Positions 24,526-33,214 are shown, numbered from the stretch's first letter. The stretch is 64,000 nucleotides of DNA from Streptomyces rishiriensis (GCF_003112535.1 NZ_BEWA01000005.1:168024-232023); one strand, 5' to 3'. Notes: generated by a model from the letters alone, not told the origin. Numbers and translations: made by a program.

Positions 24526-26330
24526 GCCAGGACCTGTTGCCGCCGGTCGCGCCGTCCGTCACCGCAGAACTCGTCGAGGCGCTCTCGCCCCGGCTGCGCA
24601 AGCGGCTGGACGCGGGCGTCGCCAAGCTGGCGGCTCGTCCGGTGGTGCGCGAGGGTGACACGGTACGGATCGCCGTCGATGACGACACCGAGCTCCAACT
24701 GCATGTCGTGGGCGGCACGGTGACCCGTGCGGACGCGATCCGCTGCGGGTGCCTGCTCGCCCCGGACTGTCTGCACCGAGCGGCGGCGGCCTCGGCCGCG
24801 CCGGTCGCGGCGTCCGCCTCTCCTGCCGTCCCCGCCCCCGTCCCCACCTCTGGATCTGCCTCTGGATCTGGATCTGGATCTGCGCAGGAGGGGGGTTCCG
24901 CGGGCGAAGGCGTGCGGGAGCCGGCGGAGGACGAGACCGCCCTTCCCGGCCAACTCGTTGCCGCTCGGACCGTGTTCGACGCGACCGCCGCCGTGCTCGA
25001 CGCCGGCGCGGACGGGTCGGGCGCCGTGCTCCAGGCGGAACTCCTGCGCGCCGCGCACACCGCCCGGCTCGCGGGACTCCCCCGGGCCGCTGCGTCGGCG
25101 GTCTCCGTGGTCAACGGGGTGCGCGCGGCCCGCTCCGCCGACCCCGCGCACCGGCTGCCCGACCTGGTCGAAGCCCTGCGCGCCGTCCTCGGCGTGGCCC
25201 ACCGGCTGCCGGCGGCGCGCGGCCCGGAGCTGGCCGAACTGCGCGGCACGGTACGGCAGCCCTACACGCCGGACGGCTCCCTGCGCCTGTACGGGCTCTT
25301 CTCGGAGCCCGTCCTCACGGCGACCGGGTACGCGGGAGCGGTCACCTGGACCGCGGACGCCGAGGGCCGCCTCTACACGGTCTCCGACGTGGCGCCGGGC
25401 GGCCCCGGCCGGGCGACGGGGGCGGCCGACCGCGCCGTCCGCATCGGCGACACCGCTCTGACCCACCGTGAGCTGTCGCGTGCCGGGCTCGCGGTCTCCG
25501 GTGCGACCGTCTCCCCGACCGGTCGGCTCGGTGCGGGGGCCGGGGTGCGGGCGGTGCGCGCCGCCGGCGCCGCCTGGAGCGCCGAGCCGCTCGACCGGCT
25601 GTGGGCGGCACCCGTCGCCGAGCAGGTCGCCCGCGCTCTCCAAGGCGGCCAAGGCGGCCATGACCTGCTGTTCCTGGACGTCACCCTGACGGGCACGGTC
25701 CGTGAGGCGACGGGCGACTGTCTGCTGGCCGACTGCGCCGGTCTCGCGCTGCGACTCGCGACGGCTCACCAGGACCCGGCGCTCCCGTATCGCGACAACC
25801 TCCGTCTGCTGGCCGCCGCCCGGGGCAGCCGGCTGCGGATCGTGGCCCGGCTCGCTCCGGGGCCGCTGCCGCGCGCGCTGCTGCTCGCCGCCGAACACCC
25901 GGCCGACCCCGCCGCCCGGGTCGACCTGGGCCTGGACCGTCTCCGGCACGCGGACCTCCCCCCGACGGCGGGCGCGCCCGTCACGGCCCACACGGTGGAC
26001 GAGGCGCCGCTGCACCTTCTGCGCCGCCGGGTGCACCAGGCGGTCTCCGGGGGCCGTCGTGTGCTGGCCTTCCCGGGCGGCGCGACCGGCGACGGGGCGC
26101 GTCTGCGGCGCGTCGGCCTGGGCACCGCGGCCGACCTTCTCGACGAGTTGCTCGCGGCCGCGGCGGACCGTTCCCGCGACGCCTTCGGACGTCTGCTCCC
26201 GGCCGACACGGACCGCTTCGCCCGGGCCTGGCTGGCGGCCGCCCTCTATACCGGCGAGGTGGAACGGCAGCTGTGTGCGGCGGCGTGGGGAGCGCGGGCG
26301 AAAGCAGCGACCGTTCTGTCGGGCCTTTAG
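24522..26330 (+). CDS. SWIM zinc-finger protein, last gene of the MoxR-VWA operon
   Basis: 602 residues; the start overlaps the previous stop (ATGA). The SWIM signature CxCx5CxH is intact at Cys75, Cys77, Cys83 and His85, preceded by the usual beta-hairpin (TVRIAVDDDTELQLHVVGGTVT). An alanine/serine-rich linker with a Ser-Gly repeat follows. The remaining 450 residues are mixed alpha/beta (LPGQLVAARTVFDATAAVLDAG, YGLFSEPVLTATGYAGAVTW, DLLFLDVTLTGTVREATGDC) and I recognise no enzyme there. SWIM domains bind DNA or proteins. As the terminal gene of the operon it may recognise the target of the ATPase complex. Translation ends at TAG. Confidence 0.88.
   Translation: MSQDLLPPVAPSVTAELVEALSPRLRKRLDAGVAKLAARPVVREGDTVRIAVDDDTELQLHVVGGTVTRADAIRCGCLLAPDCLHRAAAASAAPVAASASPAVPAPVPTSGSASGSGSGSAQEGGSAGEGVREPAEDETALPGQLVAARTVFDATAAVLDAGADGSGAVLQAELLRAAHTARLAGLPRAAASAVSVVNGVRAARSADPAHRLPDLVEALRAVLGVAHRLPAARGPELAELRGTVRQPYTPDGSLRLYGLFSEPVLTATGYAGAVTWTADAEGRLYTVSDVAPGGPGRATGAADRAVRIGDTALTHRELSRAGLAVSGATVSPTGRLGAGAGVRAVRAAGAAWSAEPLDRLWAAPVAEQVARALQGGQGGHDLLFLDVTLTGTVREATGDCLLADCAGLALRLATAHQDPALPYRDNLRLLAAARGSRLRIVARLAPGPLPRALLLAAEHPADPAARVDLGLDRLRHADLPPTAGAPVTAHTVDEAPLHLLRRRVHQAVSGGRRVLAFPGGATGDGARLRRVGLGTAADLLDELLAAAADRSRDAFGRLLPADTDRFARAWLAAALYTGEVERQLCAAAWGARAKAATVLSGL
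24849..24882 (+). repeat. Hexanucleotide repeat inside the SWIM gene
   Basis: Unit TCTGGA, three consecutive copies at 24861-24878 plus flanking partial copies, coding Ser-Gly. It is in frame, so slippage by whole units would only change linker length. Confidence 0.7.
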
Positions 26331-26402
26331 GCCAGGATCTGACCTCTATCGCTCCTAACCTGGTCCTCGACCGCGGAACACGAACACGGGAGAGGAACCC
26401 CC

Positions 26403-26942
26403 ATGAGCGACTTCGCCACCCCCGGCCCGACCGTCACCGGTGAGCGTGCCGACCTGCTGGCGACGCTGGCCCAGCACCGCCACTTCCTGCGTCTCACCAC
26501 CCGCGACCTGAGCGACGAGCAGGCCGGGCAGCGGACCACGGTCAGCGAACTGTGTCTCGGCGGCCTGATCAAGCACGTGAGCGCGACCGAACGAGGCTGG
26601 GTGGACTTCATCCTCGAAGGCCCCTCGGCCCTGGGCGACTTCAGCGCCATGACCGAGGCCGACTTCGCCGCGCGGGCCGACGAGTTCCGGATGCTGCCCG
26701 GCGAGACGCTGGACGGCCTGCTCAAGGACTACGCCGAGGTGGCGCGCCGTACGGACGAACTGGTCGCCACCCTCCCCGACCTGGACGTCGACCATCCGCT
26801 GCCGTCGGCGCCCTGGTTCGAGCCGGGCGCGCGGCGGTCCGCCCGCCGGGTCCTGCTGGGCATCATCGCCGAGACGGCCCAGCACGCCGGACACGCCGAC
26901 ATCATCCGCGAGGCCCTGGACGGCGCGAAGAGCATGGGCTGA
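26403..26942 (+). CDS. DinB-family protein (mycothiol/bacillithiol S-transferase-like fold)
   Basis: 179 residues from the ATG at 26403, with GAGAGGAA upstream. Four-helix-bundle DinB/YfiT features are present. A first metal histidine is likely in LIKHVSATERGWVDFIL. The last two lie in IIAETAQHAGHADIIRE, the standard C-terminal HxxxH-type cluster. Relatives are metal-dependent thiol transferases using mycothiol in actinobacteria; many have unknown substrates. The gene lies 72 bp after the MoxR operon with its own ribosome-binding site, so it may be transcribed separately. Confidence 0.9.
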   Translation: MSDFATPGPTVTGERADLLATLAQHRHFLRLTTRDLSDEQAGQRTTVSELCLGGLIKHVSATERGWVDFILEGPSALGDFSAMTEADFAARADEFRMLPGETLDGLLKDYAEVARRTDELVATLPDLDVDHPLPSAPWFEPGARRSARRVLLGIIAETAQHAGHADIIREALDGAKSMG

Positions 26943-27009
26943 GCACCGGCTGACCGTGCGCGTCCGGGCACACGCGGGCCGAGCACCGGCTCACCGTGTG
27001 TGTCCGGGC
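26941..27009 (+). repeat. Imperfect direct repeat, period 40 bp
   Basis: A 29-bp unit beginning GAGCACCGGCT occurs at 26941-26969 and again at 26981-27009 with three mismatches. It lies between the DinB stop and the LacI promoter. No function is evident. Confidence 0.7.
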
Positions 27010-27062
27010 GCGATGCGCCCGGGCCCCGCACGGCCCCCTTTTTCCGCCCCGTTTCCGTCCCC

Positions 27063-27116
27063 TTGACGCCCCTAGTGTGACCGGTCACACTTCTGCTCAT
27101 GAACGTGACCGGTCAC
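27063..27116 (+). promoter_or_regulatory. Autoregulated promoter with two identical operators for the LacI gene
   Basis: TTGACG (27063-27068) and, 17 bp on, CACACT (27086-27091), which ends 7 bases before the ATG at 27099, suggest a leaderless start. GTGTGACCGGTCACAC (27075-27090) is a perfect 16-bp palindrome over the spacer and minus-10. Its 12-bp core GTGACCGGTCAC recurs at 27105-27116 inside codons 3-6. Centres are 28 bp apart. Confidence 0.65.
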
Positions 27117-28136
27117 CAGCGGCGTCCCGCCAGCATCCGGGACGTGGCGACAGCGGCCGGGGTCTCCTACCAGACCGTCTCCCGGGTGATCAACGACCAT
27201 CCCAGCGTCAAGGCGGCGACTCGTGAGCGCGTGCTCGCCGCCATCGACGAGCTCGGCTTCCGGCGCAGCGCCACCGCGCTCGCCCTGGCCCGGGGGCGCA
27301 GCCGGGCCGTGACCGTGCTCACCGCCGACACCACCCACTACGGATACGCCTCCATCCTCCAGGGCATCGAGGAGGCCGCCCGCGCCGCATCCCACACGGT
27401 GGGGATCGGCGTCCTGGAGTCGGCGGCGGAGACCGCGGTCGCCGCCGTGGTCCAGCGCGCGGCGGACACGGGCGGCGGGGTGATCGTGATCGCCTACGAC
27501 CCGGCCGGAGTCCGGGCGCTGAACGCGGTCCCCGCCGGACTGCCCGTCGTCGGCGTGGTCGAGACCCCCGCGGGCCCGCCGACCGGTGACCGCCCCTGGG
27601 TGTGGACCGACGACCGCGAGGCCGCCTACGAGGCGACCCGGTATCTGCTCTCCCTGGGCCACGAGACCGTGCATTACGTGGCGATCCCGTCCGGCGCCCG
27701 GCGCACCGGGGCCCGCAGCGCCGGCTGGCGCGAGGCCCTCCGTGAGGCGGGAGCACCGCAACCGCGAGCGCTGCGGGGCGGCTGGAGCCCGGCGGACGGT
27801 CATGCGGCGGGCCGCAGGCTCGCCGCGGACCCGGTCGTCACCGCGATCCTGTGCGGCAACGACGACCTCGCTCTCGGCGTGCTGCGCGCCCTGCACGAGG
27901 CCGGCCGGTCCGTGCCGGGCGAGGTCAGCGTCACCGGTTTCGACGACGCCCCGCACGCCGCCCATCTCACGCCGTCCCTGACGACCGTGCGTCTGGACTT
28001 CACCGGCCTCGGCCGGTCCGCCTTCGCCTTGTTGCACGGGATGCTGGAGGAATCGGCGCAGTCCGCCCCGTACCCCGTCGCCGCGCCGGAACTGGTGGTG
28101 CGGGAGAGCTCGGGGGTCGCGCCGGCCCGGGACTGA
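27099..28136 (+). CDS. LacI-family transcriptional regulator
   Basis: 345 residues. The N-terminal helix-turn-helix and hinge read SIRDVATAAGVSYQTVSRVIND, then RERVLAAIDELGFRRSATALAL. A periplasmic-binding-like effector domain follows with the usual landmarks (GIEEAARAASHTVGIGV, TAILCGNDDLALGVLRALHE, VTGFDDAPHAAHLTPSLTTV). Such proteins repress sugar-utilisation genes and release DNA on binding a sugar. Two copies of a CCGG-centred palindrome at its own start suggest autoregulation. The next gene, 145 bp downstream in the same direction, encodes a glycosidase and is the natural target, although that palindrome is not repeated before it. Confidence 0.93.
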   Translation: MNVTGHQRRPASIRDVATAAGVSYQTVSRVINDHPSVKAATRERVLAAIDELGFRRSATALALARGRSRAVTVLTADTTHYGYASILQGIEEAARAASHTVGIGVLESAAETAVAAVVQRAADTGGGVIVIAYDPAGVRALNAVPAGLPVVGVVETPAGPPTGDRPWVWTDDREAAYEATRYLLSLGHETVHYVAIPSGARRTGARSAGWREALREAGAPQPRALRGGWSPADGHAAGRRLAADPVVTAILCGNDDLALGVLRALHEAGRSVPGEVSVTGFDDAPHAAHLTPSLTTVRLDFTGLGRSAFALLHGMLEESAQSAPYPVAAPELVVRESSGVAPARD

Positions 28137-28157
28137 GCGCCCGCCACGGTGCCCAGG

Positions 28158-28224
28158 CACACGCACACGCACACGCGACGAGGGACCGGACCCACACCCG
28201 CACCCGCACCCGCACCCGCACCCG
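28158..28224 (+). repeat. Simple hexanucleotide repeats between the LacI gene and the glycosidase gene
   Basis: Three copies of CACACG (28158-28175) and five copies of CACCCG (28195-28224). The tract fills much of the 145-bp gap, in the place where the 5' end of the glycosidase signal peptide would be expected. Confidence 0.85.
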
Positions 28225-28281
28225 CACGAGAACCGCTCATGTCACCGCCCCCATGTCACCGCCGCACTTGGAGTCAACGCC

Positions 28282-30756
28282 ATGGCAGGCACCCTCCCCG
28301 CAGCAGGAACCGTGGCGGCCCCGGCCGTCCCGCAACGCCTCATCGTCGACCTCGCCGTCTCCGAAGGCCCGGTGACGCTGGGCGCGAACGGGGCCCTGTA
28401 CGGCCTCAGCGACGACGGCGTGCCCAGCGACGCCGCGCTGGAGCCCCTGAAGATCACCAGCATCTCGCAGAAGCCGGAGGGCGGCGCCCAGCATCCCAAC
28501 GGGGACGCGCTCTCGGTCTCCCGGGCGTTCTTCCGCAACGGCGGCGGCGAGATCAACGTGCTGATGCAGGACGTCTACGCGCAATGGCCGTACGAGGACC
28601 TCGGCCTCGACGACTACCTCCCCAGGGTCGAGGACATCGTCACGAAGGTGTCGGCGGACCCGAACGGCGACCGCTTCGTCTACATCCCGTTCAACGAGCC
28701 GGACCAGATCTGGTACGACATCGGCGTCGCCGACCAGGCGCAGTACGAGGTGAACCGCGACCGGTTCTTCAGGGACTGGAAGACGGTCTACCGGCGCATC
28801 CGTGCCATCGATCCCGCCGCGAGGATCGCCGGCCCCAACGAGACGGGCTACCACCACCGGCTGATGGCCGACTTCCTCGCCTTCGCCCAGCGGGAGAACG
28901 TCCTGCCGCAGATCCTGACCTGGCACGAGTTGGGCTCCGGCTCGCTGCGGGACTTCCAGGGCCACTACGACGACTGCCGTTCCCTCGAGCGCCGGTTGGG
29001 CATCGCACCGCTGAGGATCAGCATCGACGAGTACGCCAACCGGCGGGACCTGTCCGTGCCGGGCCAACTGGTGCAGTGGGTCGCGATGTTCGAGAGGAAC
29101 AAGGTCTACGCCAACCAGGCCTACTGGGACGCGGCGGGCAACCTGGACGGCAACGTGGTGCGCACCAACATCCCCAACGGCGGCTGGTGGTTCTTCCGTT
29201 GGTACGCCGGGCTGACCGGGGACACCGTGCAGGTCACCCCGCCGCGGGCCGACGCCGTCGACACCCTCCAGGGACTCGCCTCCCTCGACGTCTCGCGCCG
29301 CCAGGCCCAGGTCCTGCTCGGCGGCTCGGACGGCGACTCGGAGGTCGTGCTGCGCGACGTCTCCCGGTCCGTCTTCGGGCACACGGTCACCGCTGCCGTC
29401 GCCGAGGCGGCCTGGTCCGGCTACGAGGGTCAGCACGCCGCTCCGCGGGTCGTCGCCCGCACGAAGCTCGAGGTGGCGGACGACGGCTCGGTGACCGTGC
29501 CGCTGCGGGGCCTGCGCAGGATGTCCGCGTACCGGATCGTCCTCACCCCGGGCGGCACGGGCGCCCCGGCCGCGGCCCGCGTGCCCTGGTCGGCGTCGTA
29601 CGAGGCCGAGGAGGCGGCCGTGACCGGCGGCGAGGTCCGCACCCTGGGCACGGTGAGCGACGCCAACGGCTACGCGGCCTCCGGCGCCAAGGACGTCGGC
29701 TCCCTCAACACCCCCTCCAGCAAGGTCGACTTCACGGTGACGGTCCCGGCGGACGGCCCGTACGACCTGGCGATCCTGTACGGCAACCAGTCCGGCGCCC
29801 CCGCCACGCAGCGGCTGCTCGTCGACGGCGCCGCCCCCGTCACGGTGACGTATCCGTCCACGCAGAACTGGGCCTACCGCGCCAGGAAGGATCTCGGTCT
29901 GGAGCTGGCCGCCGGCGCCCATGTGCTGACGCTCGCCAAGGGCGACGCCGAGGTCACCCTGGACCGCGTCGACCTGACCGCGCACACCGGCGTCCCGTCC
30001 ACGTCATACGAGGCCACGCTCGCGGACATCACCGGGCAGCCGTCGTACGACTACTCCTCGTCGGAGGGCGTGGGCACCGGCGCGCTCGTCCTGCGCACGG
30101 GCGACAAGGCGGTCTTCGACGTGTACGCCCCGCGCGACGGCTACTACACGGTGACCGCGCAGACCTCCGCGGCCGTGCAGCTCACCCTGCACGGCGCGAC
30201 GGCGACGGCGGCCCCGGGCCGGCCGCTGCGGCTCTACCTGGTGGCCGGCAACAACCGCGTCGCCGTGACCGCCACGCACGCGGCGGTGCGCTCGCTCGAC
30301 GTGTCGGGCACGGGCTCCACCACCGGCGTCCTGTCCTACGGGGCCGCCTCCGCCGCGCTGACCGGCGGCGCGAAGCTCGTCGCCTCCGCCCACGCCCCCG
30401 GAGGGTTCTGCGTCGGCGAACTCGGCGGGAGCCCTTCCAGCACGGCCGGGTTCACGGTGCAGGCCCCCAGCGCAGGACGCTATGTGCTGGTCGTGCACTA
30501 CGCGCACGACGAACGCCGCGACAACGGCCACGCCTACAACACGGACATCATGTCCCGTACGGCGGACATCACCGTCGGAGCCGCGGCCCCGCGCAGGGTC
30601 GTCTTCAAGAACACGTGGAGCGCGCACGACTTCTGGACGCTGGGCGTTCCCGTCGACCTGGCGCAGGGCGCCAACAGCGTGACCTTCGCCAACGCGAACT
30701 CCTGGGCCCCGAACATCGCCCGCGTCGAGGTGGGCCGGGTCGTCCGGCAGCCGTAG
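28282..30756 (+). CDS. GH39-like glycoside hydrolase with C-terminal CBM-like modules; signal peptide apparently shortened
   Basis: 824 residues from the ATG at 28282 (GGAG 9 bases upstream); no other in-frame ATG lies upstream. A TIM-barrel of clan GH-A, GH39-like type, occupies about residues 20-420. The acid/base is Glu139 in NEP (138-140) and the likely nucleophile is Glu250 in SIDEYAN. Then come a beta-sandwich and two or more CBM6/35-like modules (ASYEAEEAAVTGGEV, STSYEATLADITG). The N-terminus MAGTLPAAGTVAAPAVPQ looks like the last half of a signal peptide, with no basic n-region and no full hydrophobic core. Secretion may therefore be lost, or the true start lies elsewhere. It is probably controlled by the adjacent LacI regulator. 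Confidence 0.82.
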   Translation: MAGTLPAAGTVAAPAVPQRLIVDLAVSEGPVTLGANGALYGLSDDGVPSDAALEPLKITSISQKPEGGAQHPNGDALSVSRAFFRNGGGEINVLMQDVYAQWPYEDLGLDDYLPRVEDIVTKVSADPNGDRFVYIPFNEPDQIWYDIGVADQAQYEVNRDRFFRDWKTVYRRIRAIDPAARIAGPNETGYHHRLMADFLAFAQRENVLPQILTWHELGSGSLRDFQGHYDDCRSLERRLGIAPLRISIDEYANRRDLSVPGQLVQWVAMFERNKVYANQAYWDAAGNLDGNVVRTNIPNGGWWFFRWYAGLTGDTVQVTPPRADAVDTLQGLASLDVSRRQAQVLLGGSDGDSEVVLRDVSRSVFGHTVTAAVAEAAWSGYEGQHAAPRVVARTKLEVADDGSVTVPLRGLRRMSAYRIVLTPGGTGAPAAARVPWSASYEAEEAAVTGGEVRTLGTVSDANGYAASGAKDVGSLNTPSSKVDFTVTVPADGPYDLAILYGNQSGAPATQRLLVDGAAPVTVTYPSTQNWAYRARKDLGLELAAGAHVLTLAKGDAEVTLDRVDLTAHTGVPSTSYEATLADITGQPSYDYSSSEGVGTGALVLRTGDKAVFDVYAPRDGYYTVTAQTSAAVQLTLHGATATAAPGRPLRLYLVAGNNRVAVTATHAAVRSLDVSGTGSTTGVLSYGAASAALTGGAKLVASAHAPGGFCVGELGGSPSSTAGFTVQAPSAGRYVLVVHYAHDERRDNGHAYNTDIMSRTADITVGAAAPRRVVFKNTWSAHDFWTLGVPVDLAQGANSVTFANANSWAPNIARVEVGRVVRQP

Positions 30757-30789
30757 CAGGCGGCAGCGCTACGGCAGACGTGGACCGGG

Positions 30790-32199
30790 TCAGCGGCCTA
30801 CGCCGATCAGACCCGTCAGATAGCGCCACAACGAGGAGCGCTGCCGGACGGCCGGGTCCGGCAGCACCGTCGCGTCCGACTCCGCGGTCCGGGCGGGCGC
30901 CGACGGCTGGGCCGGCGTCGCCGCGAGTTCGTAGCGCACCGGAAGTGAGCGCAGGCCCCGCATGAACGGCGAGGAACGCCAGGGCAGTTGGTCGGCCGGC
31001 AGGGCGAGCTCCAGATGGGAGAACCGCTCGAAGAGCCGACCCACGCCGACCGCCGCGACCGTCGAGGCGAGTTCGCGCGCGGGACACTGACGAAGGCCTG
31101 CGCCCCATGACAGGTGGGCCCGGGTGCTGACCGTGGTGCTCGGGCACACGTTGCCTGCGAAGAGCGGGTCGGCGTGCGCTGCGGCGGCGGAGACCCAGAC
31201 GGGATCGCCCGCCCGGATCGTGTAGTTGCCGAGCGGAGTGTCCTTCGCCGCGAAGCGCGGCACGAAGTTCACCAGCGGCGGCTTGCGCATGACCACCCGG
31301 TTCATGCTCTCCCTGACCATCCCGGCGGACAGACTGGCCCGCACCCCGCCCTCGCCGGAGAGGACCTCGACGACCGTGTTGGAGATGAGGATCCCCACGT
31401 GGTCGGAGGTCATGCCCAGCAGCATGAACAGCTCACGGGCCAGCTCGTCCAGGGAGAGCTCGGGGTGCGCCGCCAGCAGGTAGGAGGGGAAGTCGTCCCC
31501 CGGCTTCTCGAGCTTCACCGCCGCCAGCTCCGCGAGTGTCGCGAGCAGCCTCTCCAGTGCGGGCTCGGCGTCGGGACCGGCGTCCAGCACCCGCCACATG
31601 TCCATCAGCGCGTCGTCGCCCTGCGAACCGGGGAAGCCGAGCAGATGACTGGCCACCATCAGCGGCAGCGGGCGGGAGAACTGCGCGGACAGGTCGGCCA
31701 GACCCGTGCCGCCCGCCTGCCCCACGAGGCTGATGAGTTCGTCGGCGTAGGCGGTGACGGCGGCCTTCAGCCGCTTGGCCTGCGCGTGACGCGGATCCTG
31801 GAACGGCTTGAGAGCCGCGTCCCACGCCTGCCGCAACGGACGGTAGCCGGGACCGCCCTGGATCAGCACATGGTTGACCTCCAGGGACGGTCCGAGCGGC
31901 CAGTCGGCCGGCACTTCGCCGTCCGTGCGGGCCCGCCAGTTCTCCAGGCCCTTCGGCCATCCGGCGTCGTCCTGGAGCACGTCGAGCGCCTCGCGGTAGC
32001 CCAGCACGAGCCAGGCGGGCACGCCGAGCAGGTCGACCGGCGCGACCGGGCCGTGACGCCGGCGCAACCGCTCGTACACGAGCGCCGGGCGGGTCTCGTA
32101 GTCCCGGGTCAGCAGCGGTTCGAGCGTCAACGTCTCCAACCGCTCAGCCGTCGCACCGTCCAGGTCCACGGATCCACCGTCGTCCGCCTGGGATTCCAT
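30790..32199 (-). CDS. Cytochrome P450, CYP156/157-like, without a canonical ExxR motif
   Basis: 469 residues from the ATG at 32199, which has GGAGGGG about 8-10 bases upstream; the frame stays open for 58 more codons. The haem-ligand region is SWGAGLRQCPAREL with the thiolate at Cys372. The I-helix reads LLGMTSDHVGILI, keeping a threonine. The K-helix, normally ExxR, reads RESMNRV (Glu297): asparagine falls where arginine is expected, one place early. CYP157 enzymes of Streptomyces, often encoded beside conservons, are known to lack ExxR. A conservon lies 25 kb away but not adjacent. The substrate is unknown and no ferredoxin gene is nearby. Confidence 0.88.
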   Translation of the reverse strand: MESQADDGGSVDLDGATAERLETLTLEPLLTRDYETRPALVYERLRRRHGPVAPVDLLGVPAWLVLGYREALDVLQDDAGWPKGLENWRARTDGEVPADWPLGPSLEVNHVLIQGGPGYRPLRQAWDAALKPFQDPRHAQAKRLKAAVTAYADELISLVGQAGGTGLADLSAQFSRPLPLMVASHLLGFPGSQGDDALMDMWRVLDAGPDAEPALERLLATLAELAAVKLEKPGDDFPSYLLAAHPELSLDELARELFMLLGMTSDHVGILISNTVVEVLSGEGGVRASLSAGMVRESMNRVVMRKPPLVNFVPRFAAKDTPLGNYTIRAGDPVWVSAAAAHADPLFAGNVCPSTTVSTRAHLSWGAGLRQCPARELASTVAAVGVGRLFERFSHLELALPADQLPWRSSPFMRGLRSLPVRYELAATPAQPSAPARTAESDATVLPDPAVRQRSSLWRYLTGLIGVGR

Positions 32200-32388
32200 C
32201 GCTCGCCGCCCCTCCGACACTCCCCGTACCGGCGCGTCTTCGATCGGTAGCCGGAACCGGGGGGACCCTATCCCAGGCCCGGCCCACGGTGAACTGCGGG
32301 GGTTCGACCCCGCCGCGCGCGACGACGGCGATCGGTGATTGGCTGGTACCGGTTCGTCAGCCAGTCCATGCACGGGAAGGCCCCAGAC

Positions 32389-32604
32389 ATGAGCAACCCC
32401 CAGGCACTCGAATACAAGGTCGTCACGTTCCGCGAATCACTGGTCGGAGACGCGCTCGACAGCGACAAGCTGGAGAAGGTTCTGAACAAGCACGCCGAGG
32501 ACGGCTGGGCCCTCAAAGCCATCACCTCCGCCGACGTCAAGGGCCGTATCGGGCCCGGCGCGGTCGAGGGCCTGCTCATCACCCTGGAGCGTCCGCGCCG
32601 CTGA
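32389..32604 (+). CDS. Small DUF4177-type protein
   Basis: 71 residues from the ATG at 32389, with GGGAAGG 10 bases upstream. The pattern is EYKVVTFRESLVGDALDSDKLEKVLNKHAEDGWALKAITSADV, then GLLITLERP: two beta-strands around a helix with the conserved GWELxxI-like turn, typical of DUF4177. The function is unknown. It is divergent from the P450 gene, 189 bp between starts. Confidence 0.85.
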   Translation: MSNPQALEYKVVTFRESLVGDALDSDKLEKVLNKHAEDGWALKAITSADVKGRIGPGAVEGLLITLERPRR

Positions 32605-32668
32605 CGGCCCCGGCTCCCCCGGCCGCGACCGTCAGGCGCTGCCGTCAGGCGCAGGATGGGCTCCTGGC

Positions 32669-33091
32669 TCATCCCAGGAAGCTCAGCCGGACCTGGCGGT
32701 CGGGGTTGTCCTTGTTGGTGTCCACCAGACAGACCGACTGCCACGTTCCCAGTTCCAGCCTCCCGTCCACGACGGGCAGGGTCGCGTGGGGCGGGACGAA
32801 CGCCGGGAGGACGTGGTCACGGCCGTGACCGGGGCTGCCGTGCCGGTGCTGCCAGCGGTCGTCCGCGGGCAGGAGCGTGTGCAGCGCGGCGAGCAGGTCG
32901 TCGTCGCTGCCCGCGCCCGTCTCGATGATCGCGATGCCGGCCGTGGCGTGCGGGACGAAGACGTTCAGGAGGCCGTCGCGGCCGCCGGCCACGTCGCGCA
33001 GGAACGTCTCGCATTCGCCGGTGAGGTCGACGACCCGCTCCCGGGACCCGGAGGCGACGGACAGAACTCGAGTGGTGAACGCATCTGACAT
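32669..33091 (-). CDS. YjbQ/UPF0047 family protein
   Basis: 140 residues from the ATG at 33091, preceded by GGATGG; the longer open frame upstream is repeat DNA. YjbQ landmarks are present: LNVFVPHATAGIAI near the middle, HRHGSPGHGRDHVLP and GTWQSVCLVDTN near the C-terminus. Conserved histidines could hold a metal. The family is named for weak thiamine-phosphate synthase activity, but its real role is unsettled. It is a single-copy housekeeping-type protein convergent with the DUF4177 gene. Confidence 0.9.
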   Translation of the reverse strand: MSDAFTTRVLSVASGSRERVVDLTGECETFLRDVAGGRDGLLNVFVPHATAGIAIIETGAGSDDDLLAALHTLLPADDRWQHRHGSPGHGRDHVLPAFVPPHATLPVVDGRLELGTWQSVCLVDTNKDNPDRQVRLSFLG

Positions 33092-33157
33092 GCCACCATC
33101 CTGACCCATATGCCGGGTTCCACACCCGCTCGGCCCGTCGGACGAGCCGATCGGCGC

Positions 33158-33214
33158 GGAGCCGACGGCTGTAGAGGCGGCCGGAGCCGGCGGCCGTAGA
33201 GGCGGCCGGAGCCG
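33158..33214. repeat. 25-bp tandem repeat between the YjbQ and monooxygenase genes
   Basis: Unit starting GGAGCCG and containing GTAGAGGCGG, two full copies with two mismatches plus the start of a third. It lies in the divergent gap and may hold promoter elements. Confidence 0.75.

Noticed and set aside
13555..26330. The MoxR operon as a known toxin-antitoxin or classical phage-defence locus
   Set aside because: No nuclease, toxin or known defence domain is recognisable, so a defence role is left only as a hypothesis.
28158..28224. The CACACG/CACCCG tract as a CRISPR array
   Set aside because: Units are 6 bp with no spacers and there are no cas genes nearby; it is a simple microsatellite.
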